NCBI RefSeq assembly: GCF_000717995.1
Contig: NZ_JODM01000009.1
Span: 106,406 to 170,405, forward strand
Source: Streptomyces violaceorubidus
GTDB lineage: Bacteria > Actinomycetota > Actinomycetes > Streptomycetales > Streptomycetaceae
Reading direction: 5' to 3'
DNA: 64,000 nucleotides
Shown in pieces: positions 26,938 to 35,534 of this stretch. Within the stretch, counting starts at the first letter, position 1. Every line of letters begins with the position of its first letter. The notes under the pieces were generated by a model. That model searched no databases, had not been told where the DNA came from, and worked only from the letters and a program-made list of their open reading frames with translations. The position numbers and the translations under genes are program-made.

Positions 26938-27588
26938 CTATGCGCGGTCCTGCGCCAGGTGGCCGAGGGCGGCGCTGCGGCTCGTCGAGAGATGGTGCAG
27001 GACCAGTTCCTGGACGCGGTCCACGTCGCGGGCGGCGATGGCCCGGTAGAGGGCGTCGTGCTCCAGGGCGACGGCCAGCAGGTCGTCGTGCTGGCCCAGG
27101 AGCCAGCGCAGGCGGCTGCGCAGGACCCGCTCCAGCTCGTTGAGCAGCTCGTTGGCGGCCAGCGAGACGACGGTCTCGTGGAAGTCGGCGGCCGCCCGGC
27201 GGGCCCGCACGGCGTCGTTCGCGCGGGCCGCGTCGAGTTCGGCGTCCACCGTCGCGCGCAGCCGCTCCAGCCCCTCCCGCGTGTGCCGTTGGGCGGCGAG
27301 CCGGAACCCGAGGGTCTCCAGGCCCGAGCGGACCTCGTCCAGGTCGGCGATGTCGCTCGTGGTGAACTCCCGCACCACCGCCCAGCTCCGTGGCCGCGGG
27401 GTCACCAGCCCCTCCGCGACCAGGGTCTTGAGGGCCTCGCGGACGGGAAGCCGGCTCACCCCGAGGGACTCGGCCAGCTCCCGTTCGACCAGGCGGCTGC
27501 CGGGGGCCCGCACACCGTCGACGATCTCGTCGCGCAACCGCCGCGTGACCCGCTCGGACTCGGGCGTGAAGCCCTCTGACGCAGCCAT
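26938..27588 (-). CDS. GntR-family regulator with FCD domain
   Basis: 216 residues: winged helix (GSRLVERELAESLGVSRLPVREALKTL, wing PRPRSWAVVREF), then an FCD all-alpha effector domain (DEVRSGLETLGFRLAAQR, ADFHETVVSLAANELL, HDALYRAIAARD with metal-type His/Asp residues). ATG 27588 has AAGGA 7 nt upstream. It lies downstream of, and in the same direction as, the NCS1 permease and racemase-like genes, so it probably regulates that nucleobase/hydantoin-type unit. Confidence 0.9.
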   Translation of the reverse strand: MAASEGFTPESERVTRRLRDEIVDGVRAPGSRLVERELAESLGVSRLPVREALKTLVAEGLVTPRPRSWAVVREFTTSDIADLDEVRSGLETLGFRLAAQRHTREGLERLRATVDAELDAARANDAVRARRAAADFHETVVSLAANELLNELERVLRSRLRWLLGQHDDLLAVALEHDALYRAIAARDVDRVQELVLHHLSTSRSAALGHLAQDRA

Positions 27589-27711
27589 CGCCGTCCTTCG
27601 TCTGTCTTCCGTTCCCGGCACGCCGACCGCGCCGTGCGGAGCGGCGGTCGGGCGGCCCGTCAGAATACCCCGGGGTCGGGCGCCGCCCGGGCGGGACGGA
27701 GCGAGAGGGGG

Positions 27712-28437
27712 TCAGCCCGCCTGCGGGGGCCAGTTGACGATCCGCTTGGGACGCGGACGGGCGTAGGTGCGCACCTTGGACGTGGACAGACCGAGCCGGA
27801 CCAGGGACTCGGCGACCGTCACGGCGGCGGCGACCCCGTCGACCACGGGGACACCGGTACGTTCCACCACGCGTTCGGCGAGGCCCGCCATGCCTCCGCA
27901 GCCCAGGCAGATGACCTCGGCCCGGTCGTCCTCGACCGCGCGGGCGGCCTGCTCGGTGATGGCGTCCACGGCGGCCCGCTCGTCCCGCTCCAGGTCCAGC
28001 ACGGCGAGCCCGCTGGCCCGCACCGAGGCACACCGGGCGCTCAGTCCGGCCACCTCCAGCCGCTCCTCGATCAGGGGGACCGTGCGGTCGAGGGTGGTGA
28101 CCACGGAGTAGCGGCGGCCCAGGTACTGCGCGGTGCTCGCCGCCGCCTCGGTGATGTCGACGACGGGCACGTCGAGCAGTTCCTGGAGCCCCTCGCGGCC
28201 GTGCTCGCCGTAACCGGCCTGGATCACCGCGTCGAAGGGCTCCCGGTGGGCGCGCACGGCCTCCATCACGGCGACGGCGGCGAGGTAGCTCTCGTAGTTG
28301 CCCTCCACGGACTCCGCGCCGAAGGCCGGGGTCAGCGGCACGATCTCGGTGCCCGGACAGGCCGCGCCGGCCGCCTGCTTGCCGATCGCGTCGGTGATGG
28401 ACTGCGTGGTGTTGACGTTGACCACGAGGATGCGCAT
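27712..28437 (-). CDS. Asp/Glu/hydantoin racemase-superfamily enzyme lacking one catalytic Cys
   Basis: 241 residues, HyuA/AMDase-like fold. The second catalytic motif is present (VICLGCGGMAGL, Cys180), but the first reads VIQAGYGEHGRE, where hydantoin racemases have Cys in place of Gly75. A Gly/Cys pair is the arrangement of arylmalonate decarboxylase and of one-cysteine isomerases, so true racemase activity is doubtful. It sits between the NCS1 hydantoin/allantoin-type permease and the GntR gene. The start is ATG 28437, with a G-rich tract just upstream on the top strand. Confidence 0.85.
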   Translation of the reverse strand: MRILVVNVNTTQSITDAIGKQAAGAACPGTEIVPLTPAFGAESVEGNYESYLAAVAVMEAVRAHREPFDAVIQAGYGEHGREGLQELLDVPVVDITEAAASTAQYLGRRYSVVTTLDRTVPLIEERLEVAGLSARCASVRASGLAVLDLERDERAAVDAITEQAARAVEDDRAEVICLGCGGMAGLAERVVERTGVPVVDGVAAAVTVAESLVRLGLSTSKVRTYARPRPKRIVNWPPQAG

Positions 28438-28461
28438 GGGTGGGCCTGGGCCTTCTGCTCG

Positions 28462-28516
28462 GACGGGGAGGACGGAAGGGGACGGGGGAGAAGGGGGAGA
28501 AGGGGGAGGGGGCGTT
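28462..28516 (+). repeat. G-rich tract with G-quadruplex potential
   Basis: At least six runs of four or more G separated by GA/AA, including three near-tandem GAGAAGGGGG units, in the 84-bp gap between the permease stop and the next start. The transcribed genes are on the opposite strand, so the mRNA here is C-rich. Confidence 0.55.
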
Positions 28517-28521
28517 CGGGG

Positions 28522-30009
28522 TTAGTCCGCGGCGACGGCGATGGCCTCGCCGTCCACGTCGCGGAACGCGGAGGCACGGTCGGCGATCAGCGCGTACAGC
28601 ACCGCGGCGAGGATGGCGCCGACGAACCAGGAGAACCCGGCCGCGGCGTGGAAGAAGGGGACGAGTGCGACGACGACGGCGATCGCGGCGCTGGGGACGA
28701 AGGCCGCGACGGCCCGCGGGTTGTAGCCGCGCCGGTAGTGGTACTCGGCGCCCGCGTCCTCGGTGTAGAGGGCCGGCACGTTCACACGGGACTTCCGCAG
28801 CAGCCAGTAGTCCGCCATGATCACGCCGAACAGGGGGCCGAGCAGCGCGCCGAGCCCGCCGAGGAAGTAGTTCACGACGACGGGGCTGTTGTAGAGGTTC
28901 CAGGGCGTGATCACCAGGCCCAGGACGGCGCTCACCAGGCCCGCGCGGCGGAAGTCGAGCCGGTGCGGGAAGAGGTTGACCAGGGCGTAGATGGGCGCGA
29001 CGAAGTTGGCCAGCAGGTTCACCGCCACCGTGAGGGCGATGAGACACAGCGAGGCGAGGGCCAGCAGGAACATGTTGGGGATCGTCCTGACGATGTCCGT
29101 CGGACTGGTGATCACGTGCCCGTCGAGGGTGAACTGGGCTCCGCTGAGGACCGCCACGATGACGGCGAAGAAGAGCATGTTCACCGGGATGCCGATCACG
29201 TTGCCCCGGACGATGGAGCCGCGGCTGCGCGCGGACCTGGTGAAGTCGCAGAAGTTCAGCACGAACGTCCCGTAGATGACCACCCACAGGGCGGCGGCCT
29301 GGAGCACCTGGAGCCACATCGCGCCGCCGGTCAGCGGGTCGTCGACGGACACGGAGACCGACCCGTCGGCCCGCACGAACATCCACACCGCGAGGGCGCA
29401 CATGGTCAGCAGGGTGGTGGGCGCGGCGAAGGCCATGTACCGGCGGATCATCTGCATCCCGTAGCTGACGATGAGCACCTGGAGGGCCCACAGCACCAGG
29501 AAGGTGATCCAGCCGAGCGTCGACTGGCCGAGCAGGGAGTTCGTGTCCAGGGAGGCGAGGGAGGGGAACATGGCCACCAGGAGGGCGCTCAGCACGGCGG
29601 ACGCCAGATAGGTCTGGATACCAAACCAGGCGATGGCCACGGCGCCGCGGACGACGGCCGGAATCTTCGCCCCCTTGATGCCGAACGCGATGCGGCTCAT
29701 GACGGGGAACGGAACGCCCGTCTTGTGGCCCATGAACCCGGAGAGCGTGAGCAGGAGGAAGAGCAGGACCGAGGCGAGCGCGAAGGCGGCGAGGATGCCC
29801 CACACGTTGAGACCGAGGGCGAACAGTCCGATGGCGAAGGCGTAATTGCCCAGGCTGTGCACGTCGTTGGCCCAGAGGGTGAAGACGTTGTAGGCGCCCC
29901 AGCGGCGGCCTTCCCGCTTCGTCGGGGCGAGGTCGTAGGTGTAGAGGCCGGAGCTGGTGGCGGTGTCGCCGGTCCGTGCGGACGAGCGGCGGTCTTCCAG
30001 GGCAGTCAT
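28522..30009 (-). CDS. NCS1-family permease (hydantoin/allantoin/cytosine type)
   Basis: 495 residues, about 12 transmembrane helices, starting with the NCS1 signature WGAYNVFTLWANDVHSLGNYAF. Other landmarks are GVPFPVMSRIAFG and the conserved NFVAPIYALVNLFP. These permeases import nucleobases, allantoin or hydantoins with Na+ or H+. AGGAG precedes the ATG, and a good promoter lies 72-101 bp upstream. First gene of a likely permease/racemase-like/GntR operon. No hydantoinase or allantoinase is nearby. Confidence 0.9.
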   Translation of the reverse strand: MTALEDRRSSARTGDTATSSGLYTYDLAPTKREGRRWGAYNVFTLWANDVHSLGNYAFAIGLFALGLNVWGILAAFALASVLLFLLLTLSGFMGHKTGVPFPVMSRIAFGIKGAKIPAVVRGAVAIAWFGIQTYLASAVLSALLVAMFPSLASLDTNSLLGQSTLGWITFLVLWALQVLIVSYGMQMIRRYMAFAAPTTLLTMCALAVWMFVRADGSVSVSVDDPLTGGAMWLQVLQAAALWVVIYGTFVLNFCDFTRSARSRGSIVRGNVIGIPVNMLFFAVIVAVLSGAQFTLDGHVITSPTDIVRTIPNMFLLALASLCLIALTVAVNLLANFVAPIYALVNLFPHRLDFRRAGLVSAVLGLVITPWNLYNSPVVVNYFLGGLGALLGPLFGVIMADYWLLRKSRVNVPALYTEDAGAEYHYRRGYNPRAVAAFVPSAAIAVVVALVPFFHAAAGFSWFVGAILAAVLYALIADRASAFRDVDGEAIAVAAD

Positions 30010-30080
30010 ACGGGACTCCTGGGATCAGGTGCGGGGAATGGGAGAGTTCCACAAAGCGGAAGCGGCTTTCCGGTGAACAG

Positions 30081-30110
30081 AACGTAGTTTTCGCCAAACC
30101 GCACCGTCAA
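30081..30110 (-). promoter_or_regulatory. Vegetative-type promoter of the NCS1 permease operon
   Basis: On the bottom strand TTGACG (-35), 18-bp spacer and TACGTT (-10) occur about 72-101 bp upstream of the permease start. The leader between is AT-richer than its surroundings. Confidence 0.55.
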
Positions 30111-30188
30111 GAGCTCTGCGGCAAATGGAATACCATTTTTGGCCCCGTTGGCAGTCCTCTGGGCCGTCCGTGGCGTGACGCCCCGTCC

Positions 30189-30202
30189 TTACATCGATGT
30201 AA
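30189..30202. promoter_or_regulatory. LacI-type operator, copy 1
   Basis: TTACATCGATGTAA, a perfect 14-bp palindrome with the central CG of LacI-family sites. Nearly identical to the site at 31773-31786 beside the LacI gene, so probably the same regulator. It directly abuts a GH43 gene fragment. Confidence 0.7.
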
Positions 30203-30640
30203 AGGCTGCCGGCGAACTGGCGCCGGCACCTGGGCGCGGTGTTCTCCCGGGCCGACGACCGCGGCGTGTTCGGGCCGGGCCACCGCGCCTTCTTCGCGTC
30301 CCCCGACGGCACCGAGGACTGGATCGTCCACCACGCCAGGACCACCTCGGTGAACACCTGCACCAACCGGACCACACGGGCGCAGAAGTTCACCTGGCGG
30401 GCCGACGGCACCGCCGACCTCGGTCGTCCGCTCGCCCTGGCGCCACCCAGGAGCTGCCCGTCTCCTTCGCGGGCACCCGGATCGTCCTGCTCTCCGTCAA
30501 GGACACCGGCAACGGCTACGCGGGCATCAGCATCGACGGCGGGCCCGAGCAGCGGGTGGACCTCCACCACTCGATCCGCGTCGGTGAAGCGGTGCAGTAC
30601 ACGTCCCGCTCACCCGGCCGGCCGGAACGTCAGCGCCGCT
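30203..30640 (+). pseudogene. Remnant of a GH43 glycosidase plus carbohydrate-binding-like module
   Basis: From about 30212 one frame reads NWRRHLGAVFSRADD ... GVFGPGHRAFFASPDGTEDW, then IVHHARTT, the late part of a GH43 (arabinanase/xylosidase) catalytic domain. It has no start and no first half. After TADLGRPLAL a frameshift near 30440-30450 leads into FAGTRIVLLSVKDTGNGYAG and ISIDGGPEQRVDL, resembling a galactose-binding accessory module, which ends in junk overlapping the LacI stop. The LacI operator lies immediately before it, so an internal deletion probably fused the promoter region to mid-gene sequence. Confidence 0.75.
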
Positions 30641-31673
30641 CGTGGCCCTCCGTGCTCTCCCTCAGGACGAGCCGGTGGGCCACGATACGGTCCTGGGGCG
30701 CCTGCACCCCCGACACGGCACCGTCCGGCGCCGTCGCCTCCTCGATGCGGTGCTGGAGCAGCTGTACGGCGACCTTGGCCACCGCCGCCTTGTCCGGCGC
30801 CACCGTGCTCAGCGTCGGGACGCTGAACCGGCCGCCCTCCACGTCGTCGAAGCCGATCACGGCGACGTCCTCGGGCACCGACACGCCGTGCTCGTGCAGG
30901 GCGCGCAACGCGCCGAGCGCCAGCTGGTCGTTGAGGCAGAGCAGCGCGTCCGGCCGGACGCCCGCCCGCAGTGCCAGGTCCACGGCCCGGGCACCGTCGG
31001 GCATGCGGAAGGAGTCCACCGGCAGCAGCGCGGCCGGATCGTAGGCGAGGCCCGCTTCCGCCAGGGCGGCGCGGTAGCCCCGGGTGCGGGCCTCGGCCGT
31101 GCCCAGTCCCGAGTCGTCGCACCCCCCGACGGCCAGGACGGTGCGGCGTCCGAGCCCGATCAGGTGGCGGGTCGCCTCGAACGCGGCACGCTCGTTGTCG
31201 ATGGCCACGTGGTCGGCGCCCTCCTCCAGCAGCTCTCCGAGCAGCACCGTCGGCGGGAAGCCGGTGCGGTCCCGCAGGTCGTCGGCGGTCAGGGCGAGCG
31301 GGCTGAGAATGATGCCGTCCACGAAGGTGGAGCCGAACCCGGCCAGCGCCGCCAGTTCGTGGGCGCGGTCCGCCCCGGACTGGTGGATCAGGACCGTCAG
31401 GGACCGCTCCTCGGCCTCGCGGATGACATGCCGGGCCAGCTCCGCGAAGTACGGTATGTCCAGTTCCGGGACGACGAGCGCGATGATGCCGGTTCTGCCC
31501 TTGCGCAGGTGACGGCCGGCCAGGTTCACCCGGTAGCCGAGGTGCTCGATGGCCTCGCGCACCACCTGCCGGGTCCGGTCGGAGACATGGGCGTAGTCGT
31601 TGATGACGTTGGACACCGTCTTCTCCGAAACGCCCGCATGGCGTGCGACGTCCTTGATCCTGGGCCGTGCCAC
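30630..31673 (-). CDS. LacI-family transcriptional repressor
   Basis: 347 residues: HTH and hinge (RIKDVARHAGVSEKTVSNVI, HLGYRVNLAGRHLRKGRTG), then a periplasmic-binding-like sugar domain (IALVVPELDIPYFAELARHV, ALLCLNDQLALGALRALHEHG, VAVIGFDDVEGGRF). GTG 31673 has GGAGG 7 nt upstream; longer open frame upstream is not LacI-like. It likely binds TACATCGATGTA sites here and at the GH43 remnant, responding to a plant oligosaccharide. Its targets in this locus are now all damaged. Confidence 0.9.
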   Translation of the reverse strand: MARPRIKDVARHAGVSEKTVSNVINDYAHVSDRTRQVVREAIEHLGYRVNLAGRHLRKGRTGIIALVVPELDIPYFAELARHVIREAEERSLTVLIHQSGADRAHELAALAGFGSTFVDGIILSPLALTADDLRDRTGFPPTVLLGELLEEGADHVAIDNERAAFEATRHLIGLGRRTVLAVGGCDDSGLGTAEARTRGYRAALAEAGLAYDPAALLPVDSFRMPDGARAVDLALRAGVRPDALLCLNDQLALGALRALHEHGVSVPEDVAVIGFDDVEGGRFSVPTLSTVAPDKAAVAKVAVQLLQHRIEEATAPDGAVSGVQAPQDRIVAHRLVLRESTEGHERR

Positions 31674-31772
31674 CGAGACCTCCCTGCCTCTTCCGCGCTG
31701 CCCGAGTCTATGTCCCGGGGCGCGGGAGGGCGTCGGCGCCGGTCCACTTCCGCACGGCTCTTTACAGCCAAT

Positions 31773-31786
31773 GTACATCGATGTAA
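31773..31786. promoter_or_regulatory. LacI-type operator, copy 2
   Basis: GTACATCGATGTAA, 12-bp perfect core, between the divergent LacI and solute-binding-protein genes, 43 bp before the latter's start. Suggests repression of the transporter and autoregulation. Confidence 0.75.
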
Positions 31787-31828
31787 AAACTAGCCACCGC
31801 ATGAGCTCCGGCCGTCGAAAGGTCCACG

Positions 31829-32728
31829 ATGAGTTCCCGTTCGCCTGCCCAGGGGGTGCCGGCCGTGTCCACCCCGGACCGCCGCCCCAGCCGCCGCCGG
31901 TTGCTGCGCAACGCCATGGCCGGAGCGGGAGCCCTGCTCGCCGCGGGCCCGCTGACCGGCTGCACCTCACCGGCCTCGGCCTCCGGGGCGTCCGCGCTGA
32001 GCGTCTGGGACCTCTTCCAGGGCGGCGACGGCATGCTGATGGACGACATGATCGAGGCCGTGTCCAAGGGGTCCGGGGGAGCCGAGGGCTTCGACGTCGA
32101 CCGCACGATCCTGGACTGGGGCCCGTCGTACTACACCAAGCTCGCCATGTCCGCGGCCGGCGGACGGGCCGCCGACGTGGCCGCGATGCACCTGTCCCGA
32201 CTGGCCGGTTACGCGCCCGGCGGCCTGGTGGACGCCTTCGACCTGGACCTGCTCGCCGAGTACGGCGTCACGGAGAAGGACTTCACCCCTGCCGTGTGGT
32301 CGCGCACCCGGCACGAGGGGTCCGTCTACGCGATCCCGCTGGACGTCCACCCCTTCATCGTGTTCTACGACAAGAAGGCGGCCGACAAGGCCGGGCTCCT
32401 GGACACCGGCGGTGAACTGGCCCCCATGGGCTCCCCCGAGGCCCTGCTGGAAGCGGGCAAGGCCCTCGCCGAGGCGACCGGGGGAGCGGGCATCCTGTTC
32501 GGCCACGTCACCGACACGGCACAGACCTGGCGTCTGTTCGCCGGCCTCTATGCCCAGACCGGCGCCGACTTCGACCTGCCGGACGGCGGCCCCCCGAAGA
32601 TCGATGTCGACGCCGCCGTACGCGTCGTCACCCTCATGACGCGGCTCTTCGACGGGAAGACCAACCCCACAGTCCGTCCCCCGGGACGCGCGCTTCGCGC
32701 AGGACGGTGCTCGGGCCGACGGACGTGA
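31829..32728 (+). pseudogene. Truncated Tat-exported sugar-binding lipoprotein
   Basis: 299 residues of an extracellular sugar-binding protein. The Tat signal (RRRLLRNAMAGAGALLAAG) ends in lipobox LTGC. The N-lobe and hinge are good (SVWDLFQGGDGMLMDDMIEA, YAIPLDVHPFIVFYDKKAAD), but homology ends near 32670 (RLFDGKTNPT), after which the residues are Arg-rich junk. About one third of the C-terminal lobe is missing, and no permease genes follow, so a deletion removed the rest of the ABC operon. The truncated form is unlikely to bind sugar. Confidence 0.8.
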
Positions 32729-32908
32729 CGGACATGAAAGTCCTCCCCATGGATGACGTACGCGTGGAATCCGGCCAGGGGTGCACAAAGGCCACCGCAG
32801 GAGGGCCGGGAGAACGACGGTGTGACGAGTGCTCCGGGGCGTGGACCGGAGGGAATGCCGACGGGCTACGACGCGACAGGCGTCGGGCGGTCGGGGCGAA
32901 GAGGGCCG

Positions 32909-32988
32909 TCAGAGGCCGGAACGCTCACAGCCGGTCCGCTCGGGCACGCGGGGACACTCCGCGATGGTGCCGGACCGGTAGGTGGTCA
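32909..32988 (-). CDS. Leaderless 26-residue mini-ORF behind a consensus promoter
   Basis: MTTYRSGTIAECPR begins a 26-residue peptide with two Cys and no signal. The A of its ATG falls exactly at the expected transcription start of a strong promoter (32996-33024), 7 nt after the -10, as in Streptomyces leaderless mRNAs. I recognise no family. It could be a real small protein, the stub of a deleted gene, or the start of a small RNA. Confidence 0.4.
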
Positions 32989-32995
32989 TGGCACC

Positions 32996-33024
32996 GATTG
33001 TGTGATCCTCGTCCGTCCGTGTCA
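32996..33024 (-). promoter_or_regulatory. Near-consensus sigma-70 promoter
   Basis: On the bottom strand TTGACA, 17-bp spacer, CACAAT; the best -35/spacing match noticed in the window. It starts 7 bp past the stop of the amidotransferase gene and points into the sugar-locus remnant. Confidence 0.6.
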
Positions 33025-33030
33025 ACGGCG

Positions 33031-33864
33031 TCACGGTGGGCGGGGAACGAAGGGGAGCAGTTCGTCCCCCTCCGGCTGGACGACGCCGTAACTGCTCTCG
33101 GGCACCTTGTTCCACACCCCGGGCAGATCGCCCAGGGGTTCCGACACGATCAGGCGGGTGCTGTCCGACGCGTCCTTGAGGAAGGGCAGTCCCGGGTGGA
33201 GCGCGCGCAGGCTCTCCACCCGGCTGCTGTAGTAGAGCGACCGGGACTGGGCCTGGCTGGAGTAGCGGAAGGCCCACAGGCGGCGCCCGTCGGTCACGGC
33301 GATGGTCATCTGCAGCGGGAACTCCACGCCGTGCTCGTGGCCGATCTCCTCCACCAGCCCCGCCATCCGCGCCACGGCCGCGGGCGGATCGTCCTCCAGG
33401 CCGAGGGTGAGCGCCAGGTAGAACATCATCTCCGAGTCCGTCGATCCCTCGATGTCGAGGAAGAGCCGCGGATCGACGGCCAGCGCGAGGTCCCGGCGCA
33501 GCCGGTGGAACTCGGCGATCGCGCCGTTGTGCATCCACATCCACCGGCCGTGGCGGAACGGATGGCAGTTGGTCTGCTGCACCGGACTGCCCGTCGACGC
33601 CCGGATGTGGGCGAAGAACAGCGGCGAGCGGACATGGCTCGCGATCTCCCGCAGGTTGCTGTTGCTCCAGGCCGGCCCGATCTCCCGGACGATGGCGGGG
33701 GTGTGCATCTCCGGCCCGAACCAGCCGACGCCGAACCCGTCCCCGTTCGTCGTCTCGACCCCCATGCGGGCGTGCAGGCTCTGGTCGATGAGCGAGTGCT
33801 CGGGCTGGTAGAGCAGGGACTCAAGGAGGACGGGTGTCCCCGAGTAGGCGAGCCATCGGCACAT
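33031..33864 (-). CDS. Class II glutamine amidotransferase (EgtC/YafJ-like)
   Basis: 277 residues beginning MCRWLAYSG: Cys2 becomes the N-terminal nucleophile after Met removal. Other Ntn-hydrolase landmarks are NGDGFGVGWFG, FFAHIRASTGSPVQQTNCHPF and WMHNGAIAEF. EgtC hydrolyses a gamma-glutamyl bond in ergothioneine synthesis; YafJ homologues are uncharacterised. It lies 40 nt downstream of a GCS2-type ligase in the same direction, so one may make and the other cleave a gamma-glutamyl amide. No egtB, egtD or egtE is adjacent, hence no firm pathway. Confidence 0.88.
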   Translation of the reverse strand: MCRWLAYSGTPVLLESLLYQPEHSLIDQSLHARMGVETTNGDGFGVGWFGPEMHTPAIVREIGPAWSNSNLREIASHVRSPLFFAHIRASTGSPVQQTNCHPFRHGRWMWMHNGAIAEFHRLRRDLALAVDPRLFLDIEGSTDSEMMFYLALTLGLEDDPPAAVARMAGLVEEIGHEHGVEFPLQMTIAVTDGRRLWAFRYSSQAQSRSLYYSSRVESLRALHPGLPFLKDASDSTRLIVSEPLGDLPGVWNKVPESSYGVVQPEGDELLPFVPRPP

Positions 33865-33904
33865 CGCTCCGTCGCCTCCCTGGTGGCCTGAGCTGCCCCG
33901 GACG

Positions 33905-35383
33905 TCAGTCGACCGGCCAGGTGTGGACCGGGGCGTTGAGGTGCATGTAGTCCATGTACTGCTGGGTCGTCCGGCGCAGCGCCTCGTGGCGGCCGGGCCG
34001 GGCGGTGGCGTCGATGTGGTGGAACATCTCCTTCTGCCAGACCGCGCCGTTGCGGCCGGTGACGCAGCGCTGCTCGATGATGCCGAGCAGCGGCTCCCGC
34101 CAGGCGGAGTCCATGCCGGACAGTTCCAGTCCCCGGTGCGCCAGCGGCAGCAGCCGGCGCAGGACCAGTTCGGGCACCGTCACCTCGCCCACTCCGGGCC
34201 AGTACAGCCGGGCCTCGATGCCGTGCCGGGCGGCGGTGTGCAGATTGTCCTCGGCGACCGAGAAGGACATCCGCGACCACACCGGCCGTTCCTCCTCCAC
34301 CAGGGCGCGGGTGAGCCCGTAGTAGAAGGCGCCGTTGGCGAGGGTGTCGGCGACGGTCGGGCCGGCGGGCAGGACCCGGTTCTCGACGCGGACGTGCGGC
34401 TTGTCGTGGGCGACGGCGTAGACGGGCCGGTTCCAGCGGTAGATGGTCCCGTTGTGGAGGGTGAGTTCGCCCAGCTCCGGGATGTCGCCGCGGTCGAGGG
34501 TCTCGGCGGGGTCCTGCTCGTCGCACAGGGGCAGCAGCGCCGGGAAGTAGCGCAGGTTCTCCTCGAAGAGGTCGAAGACGCTGTTGATCCAGCGCTCCCC
34601 GAACCACACCCGGGGCCTGACCCCCTGGGCCTTGATCTCCTGCGGCCGGGTGTCGGTGGCCTGTTCGAACAGGGGGATGCGGCTCTCGTGCCACAGCTCC
34701 TTGCCGAGCAGGAAGGGCGAGTTGGCCGCGAGGGCGACCTGGACCCCGGCGATGGCCTGGGCGGCGTTCCAGTAGGCGGGGAACTCCTCCGGGGCGACCT
34801 GGAGGTGGAACTGGGTGCTGGTGCAGGCCGCCTCCGGCGTGATGGTGTCCGCGTAGGTCCGCAGGCGGTCGACGCCGTCCACCTCGATGTGCAGGTCCTC
34901 GCCCCGGGCGGCGAACACCTGGTCGTTGAGCAGCCGGTAGCGCGGGTTCTCCGACAGGGCCGCCTCGCCCACGTCGGACTGGCGCAGCGTGGGGAGGATA
35001 CCGACCATGATCAGATGGGCACCGACCGACGCCGCGCGGTCCTCGGCGTGGTTCAGGGCGGCGCGGATCTCGGTCTCCCAGGAGTCGGGGCCGCCCGCCG
35101 TCAGCTGCCGGGGCGGGATGTTGATCTCCAGGTTGAAGCGGCCCAGCTCGGTGGACCAGGCGGGGTCCGCGATCGCTTCGAGGGCGTCGCTGTTGCGCAT
35201 GGCGGGTTCGCCGCGGTCGTCGACGAGGTTCAGTTCGATCTCGAGGCCGACCTGGGGGCGCTCGGTCTCGAACCGGGACTCGCGCAGCATCTGCGCGAAG
35301 GCCTCCAGGCACTCCTGCATCTTGATCCGGTACCGGCGGCGGTCCTCGCGGGTGAAGACCAGCGCCGGGACGTCCCGTCCCAT
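33905..35383 (-). CDS. GCS2-type carboxylate-amine / glutamate-cysteine ligase
   Basis: 492 residues of the GCS2 family: PQVGLEIELNLVDDRG, LGRFNLEINIPPRQL and STQFHLQVAPEEFPAYW carry the acidic metal/ATP residues, and HNGTIYRWNRPVY is in the core. The family makes gamma-glutamyl amides (EgtA gamma-Glu-Cys, or other amines). It is longer than EgtA, with a C-terminal helical extension. GGAGG lies 5 nt before the ATG. Probably an operon with the amidotransferase gene. Confidence 0.85.
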   Translation of the reverse strand: MGRDVPALVFTREDRRRYRIKMQECLEAFAQMLRESRFETERPQVGLEIELNLVDDRGEPAMRNSDALEAIADPAWSTELGRFNLEINIPPRQLTAGGPDSWETEIRAALNHAEDRAASVGAHLIMVGILPTLRQSDVGEAALSENPRYRLLNDQVFAARGEDLHIEVDGVDRLRTYADTITPEAACTSTQFHLQVAPEEFPAYWNAAQAIAGVQVALAANSPFLLGKELWHESRIPLFEQATDTRPQEIKAQGVRPRVWFGERWINSVFDLFEENLRYFPALLPLCDEQDPAETLDRGDIPELGELTLHNGTIYRWNRPVYAVAHDKPHVRVENRVLPAGPTVADTLANGAFYYGLTRALVEEERPVWSRMSFSVAEDNLHTAARHGIEARLYWPGVGEVTVPELVLRRLLPLAHRGLELSGMDSAWREPLLGIIEQRCVTGRNGAVWQKEMFHHIDATARPGRHEALRRTTQQYMDYMHLNAPVHTWPVD

Positions 35384-35466
35384 CGGTCCTCCCGGGGTTG
35401 CCTTGCGCGGACGCTCCTCCACCCCAGCGTCGCACCACCCGGCGCACCCCACCAGACGGGACGGGA

Positions 35467-35503
35467 ACGGGGGCCCACCGCACCGAATGCGGCGGACCCC
35501 CGT
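35467..35503. terminator. Stem-loop between GCS2 and cyclophilin genes
   Basis: A 16-bp stem with two mismatches (ACGGGGGCCCACCGCA against its partner) and loop CCGAA, 32 nt downstream of the cyclophilin stop on the bottom strand. Confidence 0.75.
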
Positions 35504-35534
35504 CGGTTCACGTCCTCGTAGGGCTGATCAGGCC

